Assembly: GCF_035938995.1 (NCBI RefSeq)
Contig: NZ_DASZGI010000255.1
Location: 1 to 14,444 of the forward strand
Source of the DNA: DASZGI01 sp035938995
GTDB taxonomy: Bacteria; Actinomycetota; Actinomycetes; Streptomycetales; Catenulisporaceae
DNA length: 14,444 nucleotides
Direction of reading: 5' to 3'
Below are positions 12,768-14,444 of the stretch, piece after piece. Made by a program: the position numbers and the translations under genes. Positions within the stretch are counted from its first letter, which is position 1. The number at the start of each line of letters is the position of its first letter. Under the pieces are notes generated by a model. The model had not been told where the DNA came from and did no database searches. It saw only the letters and a program-made list of their open reading frames with translations.

Positions 12768-12957
12768 GCCCCCTCAAGACGGACGGAGTGATGATCCGGT
12801 TGAAAGATCTTCAGACGAGCTTCAGGGAGCTCCGTGCAGGTCCACCGTTTCCCCAGGTCTCCGGTTTCCCCGCTCCGGCTCGTGTGGCGCGCGTCACCGT
12901 TCCCGAACGCCATCGTCTGTTACGACCTCGCGTGCCAAGATGCAACCACGACCGTTC

Positions 12958-12963
12958 GGAGGA
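12958..12963 (+). promoter_or_regulatory. Strong ribosome binding site of the molybdoenzyme
   Basis: GGAGGA lies 3 nt (core GGAGG 4 nt) before ATG 12967, and fixes that start. The 199-bp gap 12768-12966 between the two divergent genes must also hold both promoters, but I see no convincing -10/-35 pair for either. Confidence 0.65.
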
Positions 12964-12966
12964 TCA

Positions 12967-14444
12967 ATGGAGACTGCCTTCCGGGTGTGCCCGCTGTGCG
13001 AAGCGACCTGCGGGCTGGCGGTGACGCTCGAAAAAGACCTGATCGTGGGCGTGCGCGGGGACCGGGACGACCTTTTCAGCCATGGGTTCATCTGCCCCAA
13101 GGGCGCGCTGCTGGGCGAACTGGACCAGGACCCCGACCGGCTGCGCGCGCCGCTCGTGCGCGACGGTTCGACCTGGCGCGAGGTCGGGTGGTCCGAAGCC
13201 TTCGCCCGGATCGAGGCCGGTCTGCGCCCGCTGATCTCAGCGCACGGGGCCGACGCGGTCGCCTGCTACCTCGGCAACCCCAACACGCACACGACGGCCG
13301 GCGGCCTGTACATCAAGCCCCTGCTCAAGGCTCTGGGCACGCGGAACATCTACAGCGCGAGCACGGTCGACCAGATGCCGAAGCACGTCTCCTGCGGTCT
13401 GATGTTCGGCAATCCGCTGAGCATCCCGGTCCCCGACCTGGACCGCACCGATCACCTGCTCATGCTCGGGGCCAATCCGCTGGAGTCGAACGGCAGCCTG
13501 TGCACCGCGCCCGACTTCCCGGGCCGGATCAAGGCGCTGCGGGCCCGCGGCGGCAGCCTCGCCGTGGTGGACCCCCGCCGAACCCGTACCGCCGCGCTGG
13601 CCGACCGCCACGTCGCGATCCGGCCGGGTACCGACGCGTTCCTGCTGTTCGCGATGGTGCACGTGCTGCTCGCCGAGGGCTTGGCCGAACCCGGTCCGCT
13701 CCTCGCGCACCTGGTCGGTCTGGAGGAGCTGGCCGCTCACGCCGCAGCCTTCCCGCCCGAGGCCGTCGCGCAGGCATGCGGCGTTCCGGCCGAGACGATC
13801 CGCGCCCTGGCCCGCGAGCTGGCCGCCGCGCCGACCGCCGCCGTGTACGCCCGCATCGGGACCACGACCGTCGAGTTCGGCACGCTCACCAGCTGGCTCG
13901 TCGACGTGCTGAACATCCTGACCGGCAACCTGGACCGGCCCGGCGGCGCGATGTTCCCGCAGGCCCCGCACCTGCCCGCGCCCCGTCCGGGCCCGGGCCG
14001 CGGCTACCGCACCGGCCGGTGGCACAGCCGGGTGCGGCACCTGCCCGAGGCCAACGGGGAGCTGCCGGTCGCCACGCTCGCCGACGAGATCGAGACGCCC
14101 GGCGACGGCCAGATCAGGGCCCTCATCACCGTGGCCGGGAACCCGGTGCTGTCCACCCCGAACGGACCGCGGCTCGACGAAGCGCTGGCGGGTCTGGACT
14201 TCATGGTCGCGGTCGACTGCTATCTCAACGAGACCACCCGGCACGCCGACGTGATCCTGCCCCCGTCCCGCATCGTCGAGAAGGACCACTACGACTTCGC
14301 CTTCAACATGCTGGCGGTGCGCAACGTCCCGCGGTACAACCCGCCGCTGGTCGAGAAGGCGCCGGGCGTGCTCGACGAGTGCGAGATCCTCGCCCGGCTG
14401 ACCATGATCGCCTCCGGCTACGGGCCGGACGCCGACCCCGCGCT
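12967..14444 (+). CDS. Molybdopterin oxidoreductase with [4Fe-4S] motif, 3'-truncated by window edge
   Basis: The frame opens at ATG 12967 and stays open for 492 codons to the right edge, so the C-terminus is missing. The N-terminus has four cysteines in the Mo-bisPGD oxidoreductase pattern: C8, C11, C15 and C43 (VCPLCEATC and ICPKG), binding a [4Fe-4S] cluster. Family motifs follow: LGANPLESNGS (168-177), VVDPRRTRTA, IRPGTDAFLL (218-227), LTGNLDRPGGAMFPQ and VAGNPVLSTPNGPRLDEAL. No twin-arginine signal is present, so a cytoplasmic enzyme is likely. It belongs to the broad formate dehydrogenase/assimilatory nitrate reductase superfamily; the substrate cannot be told. The Mo-ligand position, Cys or Sec in formate dehydrogenase, is not clearly Cys here. 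It falls around TVDQMPKHVSC (133-143), where D135 or C143 are candidates. Redox partner subunits, if any, lie beyond the window. Confidence 0.88.
   Translation, partial: METAFRVCPLCEATCGLAVTLEKDLIVGVRGDRDDLFSHGFICPKGALLGELDQDPDRLRAPLVRDGSTWREVGWSEAFARIEAGLRPLISAHGADAVACYLGNPNTHTTAGGLYIKPLLKALGTRNIYSASTVDQMPKHVSCGLMFGNPLSIPVPDLDRTDHLLMLGANPLESNGSLCTAPDFPGRIKALRARGGSLAVVDPRRTRTAALADRHVAIRPGTDAFLLFAMVHVLLAEGLAEPGPLLAHLVGLEELAAHAAAFPPEAVAQACGVPAETIRALARELAAAPTAAVYARIGTTTVEFGTLTSWLVDVLNILTGNLDRPGGAMFPQAPHLPAPRPGPGRGYRTGRWHSRVRHLPEANGELPVATLADEIETPGDGQIRALITVAGNPVLSTPNGPRLDEALAGLDFMVAVDCYLNETTRHADVILPPSRIVEKDHYDFAFNMLAVRNVPRYNPPLVEKAPGVLDECEILARLTMIASGYGPDADPA

Noticed and set aside
12795..12815. 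Imperfect palindrome TGAAaGATCTTCA in the divergent gap before the molybdoenzyme.
   Set aside because: Short, AT-rich relative to the surroundings and matching no operator I can name; no promoter boxes could be placed around it.
13237..14289. Minus-strand frame of 350 codons opposite the molybdoenzyme.
   Set aside because: The plus strand carries the four-Cys cluster and cofactor motifs; the antisense product shows only biased composition.

Overview
The window is a stretch of very GC-rich DNA (about 70% by eye) with the gene style of a filamentous, soil-type actinomycete. The signs are GTG and TTG starts, giant LAL-type LuxR regulators, a secreted multi-domain glycoside hydrolase with a CebR-like palindrome, and a HspR-type (HAIR) operator. 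The sequence alone does not fix the genus.

Layout, left to right. (1) 2-646, +: the 3' part of a small membrane protein with an N-terminal HAAS/DUF1700-like domain, cut by the left edge. A long hairpin (666-728) follows. (2) 976-4455, +: a secreted GH3 glycosidase carrying three discoidin/CBM32-like domains. Its upstream region has a perfect TTGACA -35 box, a 14-bp LacI-type palindrome at the expected transcription start, and an 11-bp inverted repeat further up. (3) 4456-4825: a non-coding convergent gap with two strong hairpins. (4) 4826-10551, -: two large AAA/LuxR regulators in one operon, joined by a 4-bp GTGA stop/start overlap. (5) 10552-10897: a non-coding gap. (6) 10898-11455, -: a small heat-shock protein (Hsp20) whose promoter is overlapped by a HAIR element. 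(7) 11586-12767, -: a membrane-anchored NodB/CE4 polysaccharide deacetylase. (8) 12967 to the right edge, +: the first 492 codons of a molybdopterin oxidoreductase with an N-terminal [4Fe-4S] motif, transcribed divergently from the deacetylase.

How they work together: the GH3 enzyme probably acts outside the cell on plant or microbial polysaccharide and is probably repressed by a LacI-family sugar sensor encoded elsewhere. The regulator pair is probably made as one coupled unit; its targets cannot be read from the sequence. Hsp20 is probably de-repressed on heat or protein stress through HspR. The deacetylase probably works on peptidoglycan or other surface glycan. I see no pathway joining all the genes, and no mobile element, CRISPR array, tRNA or rRNA. 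The least ordinary features are the coupled regulator pair, the HAIR promoter, the layered GH3 promoter and the unassigned molybdoenzyme.
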